64,000 nucleotides of DNA, taken from the NCBI RefSeq assembly GCF_002849655.1, contig NZ_PDNW01000011.1, positions 1-64,000 on the forward strand. The letters run 5' to 3'. Positions 57,397 to 64,000 of this stretch are shown here, piece by piece. The translations under genes and the position numbers were made by a program. A model generated the notes under the pieces. That model saw only the letters and a program-made list of their open reading frames with translations, made no database searches and was not told the origin of the DNA. This DNA is from Pollutimonas subterranea. Lineage in GTDB: Bacteria; Pseudomonadota; Gammaproteobacteria; Burkholderiales; Burkholderiaceae_B. Numbering within the stretch: position 1 is the stretch's first letter; the number at the start of each line of letters is the position of its first letter.

Positions 57397-58502
57397 TGGC
57401 CGACAATAGCAGCCGCCCCCTCGAACCGGTCGGTACCGCCAGCACGCAAGACGAAGCTCCTCTTCTCAGCGTGCGCGGCTTGCACCGGCACTTCACCCAG
57501 CCGGTCGATCTCATTCAGCGCGCGGGCAACTTCTTCAAGGGCCGGCACAAACCCCAAACCCTGCACGCGGTCGCGGGCATCGATATTGACGTGCATGGCG
57601 GCGAGGTCATAGGCATCGTGGGTGAATCGGGTTGCGGGAAGTCCACGCTGGGCCGCATGATTGCAGGCATTTTGCCGCCCACGTCGGGCGACATCGCCTA
57701 CAAGGGCCGATCTGTCGCCCAGCTGGATGCCGGCGCAAGGCGCGAATACCAGTTGGGCGTGCAAATGATCTTCCAGGATCCATTTTCATCACTTAACCCG
57801 CGCATGCGTGTCGTCGACATTATCGGCGAAGCGGCGGTCGTACATCGCATCGTGTCGCGGGCGAAGATGGAAGAGTACGTGGCCGGACTCATGCAGAAGG
57901 TCGGGCTGGATCCCGCGTATCGATTCCGCTATCCCCACCAATTTTCGGGGGGGCAGCGCCAGCGTATTGGCGTGGCACGTGCGCTGGCGCTCGAGCCGGC
58001 GCTTATCGTCTGCGACGAAGCAGTGGCGGCGCTCGATGTGTCCATCCAGGCGCAAGTGCTCAACTTGTTTATCCGGCTGCGCCGAGAACTCGGGCTGACG
58101 TATTTCTTCATCAGCCACAACCTGGGTGTGGTCAGCCATATCGCCGATCGCGTGGCCATCATGTATTTGGGGCGCATTGTTGAAATTGCCGATACCGATA
58201 CGATCTTCAGCTGCGCCAATCATCCTTACACCCAGGCCCTCATCAAAGAGCTTCCGGTGTTACGCACCGATCAGCGCCAATTTGACCCAATCAGGGGTGA
58301 ATTGCCGTCGCCGATTGATCCGCCTCCGGGTTGCCCCTTTCACCCGCGCTGCCCGCATGCCATGGATCGCTGCAAAATAGAGCGTCCCTTGCTCAAGCCG
58401 GTCGGTGAGTCGCCAAGGGAATATGACTTGCTGCACGGGCGCCGGAATGTGCATCAAAGCGCCTGCCATCTGAATGATCCCGGTCCCATGGAGAAACAAT
58501 GA
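57393..58502 (+). CDS. dppF: Peptide-type ABC ATPase (DppF-like)
   Basis: The second ATPase, 369 residues, with an N-terminal extension before LLSVRGLHRHFTQPVDL. It has Walker A GESGCGKSTLG, Q-loop MIFQDPFSSLNPRMRV, signature QFSGGQRQRIGVARAL, and Walker B LIVCDEAVAALD, where DEA replaces the common DEP/DEA pattern normally. The C-terminal GCPFHPRCPHAMDRC is family-typical. Its stop overlaps the next gene, a hydrolase, by 4 bases, so the hydrolase belongs to the transport operon. Confidence 0.95.
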   Translation: MMADNSSRPLEPVGTASTQDEAPLLSVRGLHRHFTQPVDLIQRAGNFFKGRHKPQTLHAVAGIDIDVHGGEVIGIVGESGCGKSTLGRMIAGILPPTSGDIAYKGRSVAQLDAGARREYQLGVQMIFQDPFSSLNPRMRVVDIIGEAAVVHRIVSRAKMEEYVAGLMQKVGLDPAYRFRYPHQFSGGQRQRIGVARALALEPALIVCDEAVAALDVSIQAQVLNLFIRLRRELGLTYFFISHNLGVVSHIADRVAIMYLGRIVEIADTDTIFSCANHPYTQALIKELPVLRTDQRQFDPIRGELPSPIDPPPGCPFHPRCPHAMDRCKIERPLLKPVGESPREYDLLHGRRNVHQSACHLNDPGPMEKQ

Positions 58503-59359
58503 AATTCGCCGACGATTCGTTTGAACCCTATGTCCTGTCCTTGCCCACCACCGATGCAATTCCGCTGATTTGCGATTCACCCCATAGCGGATCCATCTAT
58601 CCGGCAGACTTCCAAAGTTGCCTGCCCTTGTCTGTGTTGCGCATGGGCGAGGACTCCTATGTGGACGAGCTTTGGGCGTCGTTGCCTTCGGTGGGAGCAA
58701 CATTGCTGGCCGCCAATTTTCCGCGCACCTACATAGACCCGAACCGTGACGTTGACGATATCGATCCGAATATCCTTGCCGAGCCGTGGACGACCGAACT
58801 GCATCCCACGGAAAAGTCGCGTTTGGGCCATGGCCTGATATGGAGCATGGCGCGCGATCAGCCTGTCTATGACCGCAAGCTGTGGGTGGCAGAGGTCGAG
58901 AATCGCATCGGTACGTATCATCAGCCTTATCACGAGGCGCTTAACCGCCAGATAGAAGCGGCCCATGAGCGGTTTGGCGGTGTATGGCACCTGAACCTGC
59001 ATTCCATGCCGTCTGATTCGTATGCGGTATTGAAAATCGAAACAGATAAGGTGCTGGCTGATTTCGTACTGGGGGACCGCGATGGGGAGACTTGCGATCC
59101 GACACTGACCGGTATTATCGAAGACTTCTTGCTCGAGCGCGGCTATACCGTGGCGCGCAATGATCCCTTCAAAGGCGTTGCCCTGATCGCCCGCATAGGA
59201 CGCCCGGAGCAAAATCGACATAGCCTGCAAATCGAAGTCAATCGCGCGCTTTACATGAACGAAGAAAATTACGAAAAATCTGCTAATTTCAATACATTGC
59301 AGGGCGACTTGGCGCAGTTGAGCATCAAGGTGGCGGATTTCGTAAAGTCGCTGCTTTGA
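58499..59359 (+). CDS. N-formylglutamate amidohydrolase family protein
   Basis: A 286-residue metal-dependent amidohydrolase of the FGase (HutG/DUF) family. It contains ICDSPHSGSIYPADF, the acidic RTYIDPNRDVDDIDP, HGLIW and LNLHSMPSD. These carry the His/Glu/Asp metal-site pattern of the family. The classical enzyme releases formate from N-formyl-L-glutamate in histidine degradation, but no hut genes are nearby. Tight coupling to the ABC importer suggests it hydrolyses an imported N-formyl or N-acyl amino acid. The true substrate is unknown. Confidence 0.88.
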   Translation: MKFADDSFEPYVLSLPTTDAIPLICDSPHSGSIYPADFQSCLPLSVLRMGEDSYVDELWASLPSVGATLLAANFPRTYIDPNRDVDDIDPNILAEPWTTELHPTEKSRLGHGLIWSMARDQPVYDRKLWVAEVENRIGTYHQPYHEALNRQIEAAHERFGGVWHLNLHSMPSDSYAVLKIETDKVLADFVLGDRDGETCDPTLTGIIEDFLLERGYTVARNDPFKGVALIARIGRPEQNRHSLQIEVNRALYMNEENYEKSANFNTLQGDLAQLSIKVADFVKSLL

Positions 59360-59379
59360 CGAGGCCTGGTGAGCCGCTG

Positions 59380-60423
59380 TCAGGCCAGATTGGCATCGAC
59401 GAGATTGAAACGTGCCGACTGGCCGGGCCGTTCATGGACCGCCCACGTCACCGTTTCGGTACCTACTTGAATGTCGGCTGTTGCCATCGTGTTTTCCGCG
59501 TCGCTGTCATCGGGCTGATCGCGATATATCGGAAACTGGCGGTTTTCCTGGTCGGCCAGAATGCACAACGGGTCGATCTCGGTTTTGCTTGCGCGGTCGG
59601 GTCCCGTTTGCTGCCCCAGCAACTCGTCGCCACGCCGCTGGCGATGCCGGGATGAGTCAGTAATCACTTGTGGATAGCCGAGCATGGAGTCATGCAAGGC
59701 ATGGTTCGCATGCAGGCTGGGCGCCTGAACGACCCGGGAAGAGACATGCAAGGCATTGAATTCCACACTCATGAGATCCTGCTGGCCGCGCTGCGCGAGG
59801 CTTAAGTGGAATCCGCCGGATCTTGGCATGCCGACCAGCAGGTTCACGGCCTGCGCAAGCGAGGAGCAGTCCAGTAGGGCACGAGTCAGCACCATGCGGG
59901 GAATGCCCACTGTCGCCCGGCGGGTCCGCAAGTTATTGACGGTCATCGCCAGGCCATGCTCATTGACGGCAAAAGTATGTCCGGGAATGGATGCCGGATA
60001 GACAAACGAGGCGAAGTCAGGGCCTTCGTCATTGGCAAACATGCCGATTCCGCAGTAGCCCGCAAGGCCCGGGTCGCCATCTTCATTGTGAGTAATGCGC
60101 GGGCCGCCGGGCCCGGGCAACTGCACGGTCGTGCAACCATCGGGCGCCATGGACCATAGGTCGCCCCGGCAGTTCCACAGGAAGACGTCCTCGGGCGCAA
60201 GCTCCAGGCCCGCCGCCAGGCCCTGCAATTCCTGGTGTACTCGGGGAAAATGCTGTTGCACCAGCGCCTGCATTGCACGGGATGTATCGGTGCCACGCCA
60301 TGCCATCACGGTTTGCCACGGCGATGACGACACCAGATAAGAATGCGCGGCTTGTGCGCCGAAACGGCCCAGTGCCCGGCCTGTTTGAAATGAGGAGCCC
60401 GACAGTTCGATCAATGACAGCAT
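59380..60423 (-). CDS. C45-family acyltransferase/peptidase
   Basis: A 347-residue Ntn-hydrolase fold protein related to acyl-coenzyme A:6-aminopenicillanic-acid acyltransferase (peptidase family C45). The putative autocatalytic site is Gly96-Cys97 (APDGCTTV), close to the Gly-Cys cleavage position of the fungal enzyme. Further conserved features are THNEDGDPG, VYPASIPGHTFAVNEHGLAMTVNNL and the GGFHLSLA segment. Members act on N-acyl amide bonds. It is convergent with the amidohydrolase gene (20 bases apart) and sits 7 bases downstream of the RpiR gene on its own strand. Confidence 0.87.
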   Translation of the reverse strand: MLSLIELSGSSFQTGRALGRFGAQAAHSYLVSSSPWQTVMAWRGTDTSRAMQALVQQHFPRVHQELQGLAAGLELAPEDVFLWNCRGDLWSMAPDGCTTVQLPGPGGPRITHNEDGDPGLAGYCGIGMFANDEGPDFASFVYPASIPGHTFAVNEHGLAMTVNNLRTRRATVGIPRMVLTRALLDCSSLAQAVNLLVGMPRSGGFHLSLAQRGQQDLMSVEFNALHVSSRVVQAPSLHANHALHDSMLGYPQVITDSSRHRQRRGDELLGQQTGPDRASKTEIDPLCILADQENRQFPIYRDQPDDSDAENTMATADIQVGTETVTWAVHERPGQSARFNLVDANLA

Positions 60424-60430
60424 TGCAACC

Positions 60431-61324
60431 CTATTTTGTATTCAAGTATGCACCGGTCTGGTGCAATTGGTCTTCGGCAATCTTTATATCTTTTACGGCT
60501 TGCTTGCCGGCCTTTGCAAGCAGCTGCTCCAGCAGAATCTCGATGAGCGCCACCGCTGCGGAACTGGAAGGAAAGAATGACGGTGATTCAGTTGGAAATA
60601 CCAAAACGCAATCGGCATCGAGTGCAATGGGGGCCACGATGCTATCGCATAGTGCGATGACGTGCGCGCCGGCCTGGCGCGCCGCCTGGACCACGCGTAG
60701 CGATTCATTGGAATAAGGCGCAAAGCCCACGATGACGACGATCTCGTCTTTGCGGATCGACCTTAGCTCCATTTCCAGAGAGCCGGCATCGCCTCGCAGC
60801 ATGCTTACCGATGAACGGAACAGCCGATATAGGTAGTGCAAGGTGAAGGCCGGTCCGAACGAGGCACGAAAACCGGCGACATGTACATGCCGGGCTTTGG
60901 ACAGCAGGCTTACCGCCGGAGCGAGCCGGTCATGGTTCAATTCTTCGAGCAGGCGCATATTGCCGGCCTGCGTGGCGACAGCTACGCTTAGCACTTCACG
61001 GGGATTCTTACTGCGTATCACCTGGCGCGCTTGCTCTGCATAGCGCTTGGGCAGGCGGCGCAAGGGCTGGGTAAACACCGCTCTCAACGCATTCCATCCG
61101 TCGTAGCCCAGCGACTGGGCAAGACGTACCAACGTGGCCGGCTGCACGCCCGCCTGTGCGGCGATTTTCCGCATCGAGGCGATGGGCACCTCTCCGGGGA
61201 AATCCATGAGGTAGCGCGCACCCACTTGAAATTGCGCGCTCATTCCGGGAAAGTCGCGCTGTATGCGGTCAATCAGGCTTTCCAGATTCTGTGGCGCGGC
61301 GTGGCTGTGGCGGTTATCTGTCAT
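60431..61324 (-). CDS. RpiR-family transcriptional regulator
   Basis: A 297-residue regulator with an N-terminal HTH_6 domain (GEVPIASMRKIAAQAGVQPATLVRLAQSLGYDGWNALR) and a C-terminal SIS phosphosugar-like domain (HVHVAGFRASFGPAFTLHYL, EIVVIVGFAPYSNESLRVVQAARQAGAHVIAL). Despite the SIS fold, many relatives in this order control amino-acid or amine degradation genes. It is divergent from the aminotransferase operon (126 bases between starts) and co-directional with the C45 gene, so it probably controls both. Confidence 0.88.
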   Translation of the reverse strand: MTDNRHSHAAPQNLESLIDRIQRDFPGMSAQFQVGARYLMDFPGEVPIASMRKIAAQAGVQPATLVRLAQSLGYDGWNALRAVFTQPLRRLPKRYAEQARQVIRSKNPREVLSVAVATQAGNMRLLEELNHDRLAPAVSLLSKARHVHVAGFRASFGPAFTLHYLYRLFRSSVSMLRGDAGSLEMELRSIRKDEIVVIVGFAPYSNESLRVVQAARQAGAHVIALCDSIVAPIALDADCVLVFPTESPSFFPSSSAAVALIEILLEQLLAKAGKQAVKDIKIAEDQLHQTGAYLNTK

Positions 61325-61450
61325 GGGGTGTGCAAAAAATGCAACGATAGCGAATGAGGAACGCAGATGGGCGTCTCCCGTATTGATTTATTTGTTGCGT
61401 CATATATCATACAAGATCCATTTGTTGAATTCTAGCAAGGCACAAGCGCC
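61325..61450. promoter_or_regulatory. Divergent control region, RpiR/aminotransferase
   Basis: These 126 bases are AT-rich at 61380-61425 (TTGATTTATTTG, CATATATCATACAAG), the likely promoter area for the aminotransferase. A direct repeat of TGCAA at 61331-61335 and 61340-61344 lies near the regulator start. No firm operator can be named. Confidence 0.4.
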
Positions 61451-62776
61451 ATGTCACACGTCTTTCATCGCAATCCTCGACAGCAACTCGACGTTGCCGT
61501 GCGCGGCCAGGGCATCGAACTATTCGATCAAAACAATAAAGCGTATATCGACGCATCGGGCGGAGCCGCGGTATCGTGCCTGGGGCATGGCCATCCTGTC
61601 GTCATCCAGGCCATCAAAGACCAACTCGACCAGATCGCCTACGCGCATTCGTCTTTTTTCACCACGCAAGCAACGGAAGATCTTGCCGATTTCCTGGCGC
61701 AGCGCTCGCCGGGCGATTTGAATCACGTTTACTTCCTTTCGGGTGGATCGGAAGCCGTCGAAGCGGCCTTGAAGCTTGCGCGCCAGTATTTCGTGGAAAT
61801 CGGCCAGCCCACGCGCCGGCATTTCATTGCCCGCCGCCAAAGCTATCATGGCAACACCCTGGGCGCCCTGGCCATAGGCGGCAACGCATGGCGGCGCGAG
61901 CCCTTTCTTCCCTTGCTGGTGCCCGCCTACCATGTGGCGCCTTGTTATGCCTACCGCGACCAGTTTGCCGACGAAAGCCAGGAGCAGTATGCCGAGCGCC
62001 TGGCACAGGAGCTTGACCAGAAGATACAAGAGCTGGGCGCGGAAAATGTGGCGGCATTCGTCGCCGAAACGGTCGTTGGCGCGACCGCTGGTGCATTAGC
62101 TCCGGTGAAAACCTATCTGAAGCGCATCCGCGAGGTCTGCGATCGCCATGGCGTGCTGTTGATCCTGGATGAGGTCATGTCGGGAATGGGCCGCACAGGG
62201 CATTTGTTCGCCTGCGCGGAAGACCAGGTGGTTCCCGACATCATCACGATTGCCAAGGGCCTTGGGGCCGGCTACCAGCCTATCGGGGCAATGATCGCCA
62301 GCAGCAAGATCTATGACGCCATACTGGCCGGCAGCGGCTTTTTCCAGCATGGCCATACTTATATGGGCCACGCAACGGCGTGTGCAGCCGCGTTGGCCGT
62401 GCAAAGAGTTATCGAACAGGAACGGTTGCTGGACAACGTCCTGGCGCGCGGCGAACAAATGCGCACCGAATTGCGTCTTGCACTGGCAGGGCACCCCAAC
62501 GTGGGCGATGTGCGTGGAAGGGGTCTGTTCGTGGGCGTTGAGTTCGTACAGGATAAAACCACGAAGGCTACGCTGGATCCGGCCCGTAAAACCCATGCCG
62601 TCCTCAAGAAACAGGCCATGCAGAATGGCTTGCTGATGTACCCCATGGGCGGCACCATCGATGGCGTGCATGGCGACCACGTCTTGCTGGCGCCTCCCTT
62701 CATTTGCACCGACGCCGATATCAGCGAAATCGTGTTGCGCTTTACCCGCACGGTCAGCCAGGTTCTGCCCGCTTAA
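61451..62776 (+). CDS. Class III PLP-dependent aminotransferase
   Basis: An aminotransferase of 441 residues in the omega-amino-acid/amine family. It has the class III features SGGSEAVEAALKLARQYF, YHGNTLGALAIGGN, LILDEVMSGMGRTGHLFACAED and the PLP lysine about residue 269 (TIAKGLGAGYQPIGAM). Related enzymes use beta-alanine, GABA, taurine or polyamines; the exact donor cannot be read from the sequence. It is transcribed from a shared control region with the RpiR gene and is followed 19 bases later by a CMD-fold gene. Confidence 0.88.
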   Translation: MSHVFHRNPRQQLDVAVRGQGIELFDQNNKAYIDASGGAAVSCLGHGHPVVIQAIKDQLDQIAYAHSSFFTTQATEDLADFLAQRSPGDLNHVYFLSGGSEAVEAALKLARQYFVEIGQPTRRHFIARRQSYHGNTLGALAIGGNAWRREPFLPLLVPAYHVAPCYAYRDQFADESQEQYAERLAQELDQKIQELGAENVAAFVAETVVGATAGALAPVKTYLKRIREVCDRHGVLLILDEVMSGMGRTGHLFACAEDQVVPDIITIAKGLGAGYQPIGAMIASSKIYDAILAGSGFFQHGHTYMGHATACAAALAVQRVIEQERLLDNVLARGEQMRTELRLALAGHPNVGDVRGRGLFVGVEFVQDKTTKATLDPARKTHAVLKKQAMQNGLLMYPMGGTIDGVHGDHVLLAPPFICTDADISEIVLRFTRTVSQVLPA

Positions 62777-62794
62777 TTCCAAGGAAACTTATCG

Positions 62795-63325
62795 ATGGCC
62801 CGTCTTCCCTACGCAGATCTGACTCACCCCGAGGTGAGCCCCCTTGTCGAGCAAATCGTTGCCGAACGCGGCAGCGTGCTGCATTTATATCAAATGCTGC
62901 TGCAGAGTCCGCCCGTTGCCCGTGGCTGGCTGAACCACCTTACCGGCATACGCCATAACAGTTCGCTGGCCGGCGATGTGCGCGAAATGGTCATTATGCG
63001 CGTCGCGATCATCAACGGCGCGCCCTACGAGGCCGAGCAGCATGCCCCCATTGCCTTGAAGGAGGGCATGACGCAGGCCCAGCTGGACGAGCTGGCGGCC
63101 TGGGAATCATCCAGCCTGTTCAGCGACAAGGAAAGAGCGGTATTGGCCTATACCGACGCCATGACCCGCCATGTCCAGGTGCCTGACGACGTTTTCGCCA
63201 ACGTGCAATCGTACTTCGAGCCGCGCCAACTGGTTGAGCTTACGGCAACCGTGGCCACCTACAATATGGTCTCGCGCTTTCTTGAGGCGCTGCAAATCCA
63301 TTCCGGCGACGCGCGTAAGACCTAG
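62795..63325 (+). CDS. Carboxymuconolactone decarboxylase-fold protein without cysteines
   Basis: A 176-residue helical AhpD/CMD-family protein with the core GDVREMVIMRVAIINGAPYEAEQHAPIALKEGM and VLAYTDAMTRHVQVPDDVF. The redox CxxC of AhpD is missing; the protein has no cysteine at all, with Ala-Pro-Tyr-Glu at that site, but retains the conserved Glu and His. It therefore cannot act as an AhpD-type disulfide reductase and may be a decarboxylase or hydrolase on the same pathway as the upstream aminotransferase. It is followed by the palindromic intergenic region. Confidence 0.85.
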   Translation: MARLPYADLTHPEVSPLVEQIVAERGSVLHLYQMLLQSPPVARGWLNHLTGIRHNSSLAGDVREMVIMRVAIINGAPYEAEQHAPIALKEGMTQAQLDELAAWESSSLFSDKERAVLAYTDAMTRHVQVPDDVFANVQSYFEPRQLVELTATVATYNMVSRFLEALQIHSGDARKT

Positions 63326-63396
63326 AGTATTTTTGGTCGAGCCTTTACAAGGCGCGCTGCAGCGCGGAGGCGTTGGGGACGGCTTTCGTTCTTGAG

Positions 63397-63620
63397 AAAG
63401 GCGGGTGTGTCGGGGCCTGTTTCGGCTTCGCGCGCCACGCCCTGGCGTTGCCAGGGTGCCCGTTCCGGTCAGCCCCATCGAGGCGGTCGCGGAACTCGCC
63501 CGGTCGGGCCAGTGGCCCGACATCCGTCGGGCTCAAACAGCCGCGGCCTTGCCTCCTCGATGGGGCTGACCGCAACGGCGTGCGCGAGGCGCCTGCACAG
63601 CCCCCGACACACCCACCTTT
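63397..63620. repeat. 224-base imperfect palindromic element
   Basis: Outer arms 63397-63420 and 63597-63620 are complementary at 22 of 24 positions. Inner arms 63461-63483 and 63555-63577 are complementary at 22 of 23. At the centre GTCGGGCC (63503-63510) and GGCCCGAC (63514-63521) form a perfect hairpin. The three pairs are nearly concentric, so the whole can fold into one long cruciform or RNA hairpin. It resembles dispersed intergenic palindromes in this bacterial group; copy number cannot be judged here. Confidence 0.8.
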
Positions 63621-63699
63621 TTGCATGAGCGAAGCTTGGACCAGCCCACTAACCACCGTGCAAGTCAGGCCGGCAAGTTTCCTATTGCGCAGTTGTTCA

Positions 63700-63742
63700 G
63701 GGTGAATGGGAGCACGCCGTGCCGGACTGCTCCCATCCACCC
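63700..63742. repeat. 15-bp hairpin downstream of the palindrome
   Basis: GGGTGAATGGGAGCA at 63700-63714 pairs with 63728-63742 at 14 of 15 positions around a 13-base loop. There is no T-run on either side. It may be part of the same repeated element or a processing signal for the convergent adenosyltransferase mRNA. Confidence 0.65.
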
Positions 63743-63832
63743 CGTGCAACGTCATCAGAGCAGAACAGCGTCACTAAAGCAAAGTGCCGTAAACACTTGA
63801 ATCGAAAATGCCACTGGTGGAGGGCTGCTTGG

Positions 63833-64000
63833 CTAGCGTCCCCACAACACATCGGGTTTGTCCGCTGCGCCGTTCAGTACCCGGGCCAGTACAAAGCAAA
63901 GATCCGATAAGCGGTTCAGGTACTGGATGACGGGCGCGTTGACCGCCTCGCTGCGATTCAGCGTAATGACGGCGCGCTCGGCCCGGCGGCAGATGGTGCG
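63833..64000 (-). CDS. ATP:cob(I)alamin adenosyltransferase, PduO type (C-terminal part)
   Basis: The last 55 codons of a gene entering from the right edge, ending in TAG at 63833-63835. The residues RTICRRAERAVITLNRSEA and VIQYLNRLSDLCFVLARVL are the conserved C-terminal helices of PduO-type adenosyltransferases, with the Arg of RRAER and the Asn-Arg of YLNRLSD from the ATP/cobalamin site. The enzyme makes adenosylcobalamin. The tail KPDVLWGR matches the usual family ending. Confidence 0.9.
   Translation of the reverse strand, partial: RTICRRAERAVITLNRSEAVNAPVIQYLNRLSDLCFVLARVLNGAADKPDVLWGR

Larger units (their letters stand above)
63326..63832. other. 507-base intergenic region with palindromic elements
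   Basis: No believable protein gene lies here. The region holds the large imperfect palindrome at 63397-63620 and a second hairpin at 63700-63742; the rest is unremarkable. Open frames on both strands carry the same short peptide themes because of the palindrome, and are not taken as genes. Confidence 0.7.

Noticed and set aside
63345-63755. 136-residue minus-strand frame and 110-residue plus-strand frame in the last intergenic region
   Set aside because: Both arise from the palindrome and share the same peptide themes on opposite strands, so they are by-products of repeat structure.
1-64000. CRISPR arrays, prophage, transposases, toxin-antitoxin or defence genes
   Set aside because: No regularly spaced repeats and no protein with such signatures was found on either strand.
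1-64000. tRNA or rRNA genes
   Set aside because: No intergenic stretch showed a T-loop/anticodon pattern or rRNA-like sequence; short tRNAs cannot be excluded without a covariance search.

Overview
The window is an ordinary bacterial chromosome segment, packed and mostly in overlapping operons, of moderately high GC. Gene families and order point to a betaproteobacterium of the order Burkholderiales, most likely family Alcaligenaceae (Bordetella/Achromobacter/Pusillimonas group). The signs are a Bug-type tripartite-tricarboxylate binding protein, a birA-coaX pair beside a small SPOR-type leader protein, waaC-waaA, an APS-reductase type cysHDN cluster and liv-type ABC operons with CoA ligases. 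Genus is inference. No rRNA, tRNA, CRISPR array, prophage or transposase was seen.

Layout. (a) 1-13949: a six-gene glucan/trehalose operon, treS-maltokinase (5' end broken or missing), glgB, glgX, treZ, malQ, treY, nearly all coupled by 4-base overlaps. It combines the TreS-maltokinase route with the TreY/TreZ route, plus glycogen branching and debranching. (b) 13940-15229: glutamate dehydrogenase, antiparallel, its 3' end overlapping treY. (c) 15575-18508: cysH-cysD-cysN for sulfate activation and APS reduction. (d) 18556-27814: a Crp-like regulator divergent from a liv-type ABC operon with a CoA ligase gene at each end, probably uptake plus CoA activation of a carboxylic acid. (e) 27863-31453: an orphan amino-acid binding protein, a perfect bidirectional terminator, a Bug protein, a small membrane protein and HMG-CoA lyase. 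(f) 31522-49164: housekeeping genes: dprA, def-fmt, gamma-carbonic anhydrase, a hydroxyacid dehydrogenase, a DMT exporter, waaC-waaA, galU, coaX-birA, D,D-carboxypeptidase and D-amino-acid transaminase, then ybeD-lipB, an enoyl-CoA hydratase and lipA. (g) 49279-52708: a compact nitrite-reduction island, nirV, NnrR-type regulator, nirK, cytochrome c. Closely matching TTG-N8-CAA boxes lie in front of nirV and in the nnrR-nirK intergenic region. (h) 52906-63325: a dipeptide-type ABC operon coupled to an N-formylglutamate amidohydrolase-family gene, followed by a C45 (acyl-CoA:6-APA acyltransferase-like) protein, an RpiR regulator, a class III aminotransferase and a cysteine-free carboxymuconolactone-decarboxylase-fold protein. 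This looks like an uncharacterised scavenging pathway for N-acylated amino acids, peptides or amines. (i) 63326-63832: a large imperfect palindrome and a second hairpin, then the C-terminus of an ATP:cob(I)alamin adenosyltransferase running off the window.

The strongest leads for follow-up are the shared NnrR-type boxes around nirV/nirK, the N-acyl catabolic cluster at 52906-63325, the intergenic palindrome at 63397-63620, and the abrupt loss of treS coding at about position 118.
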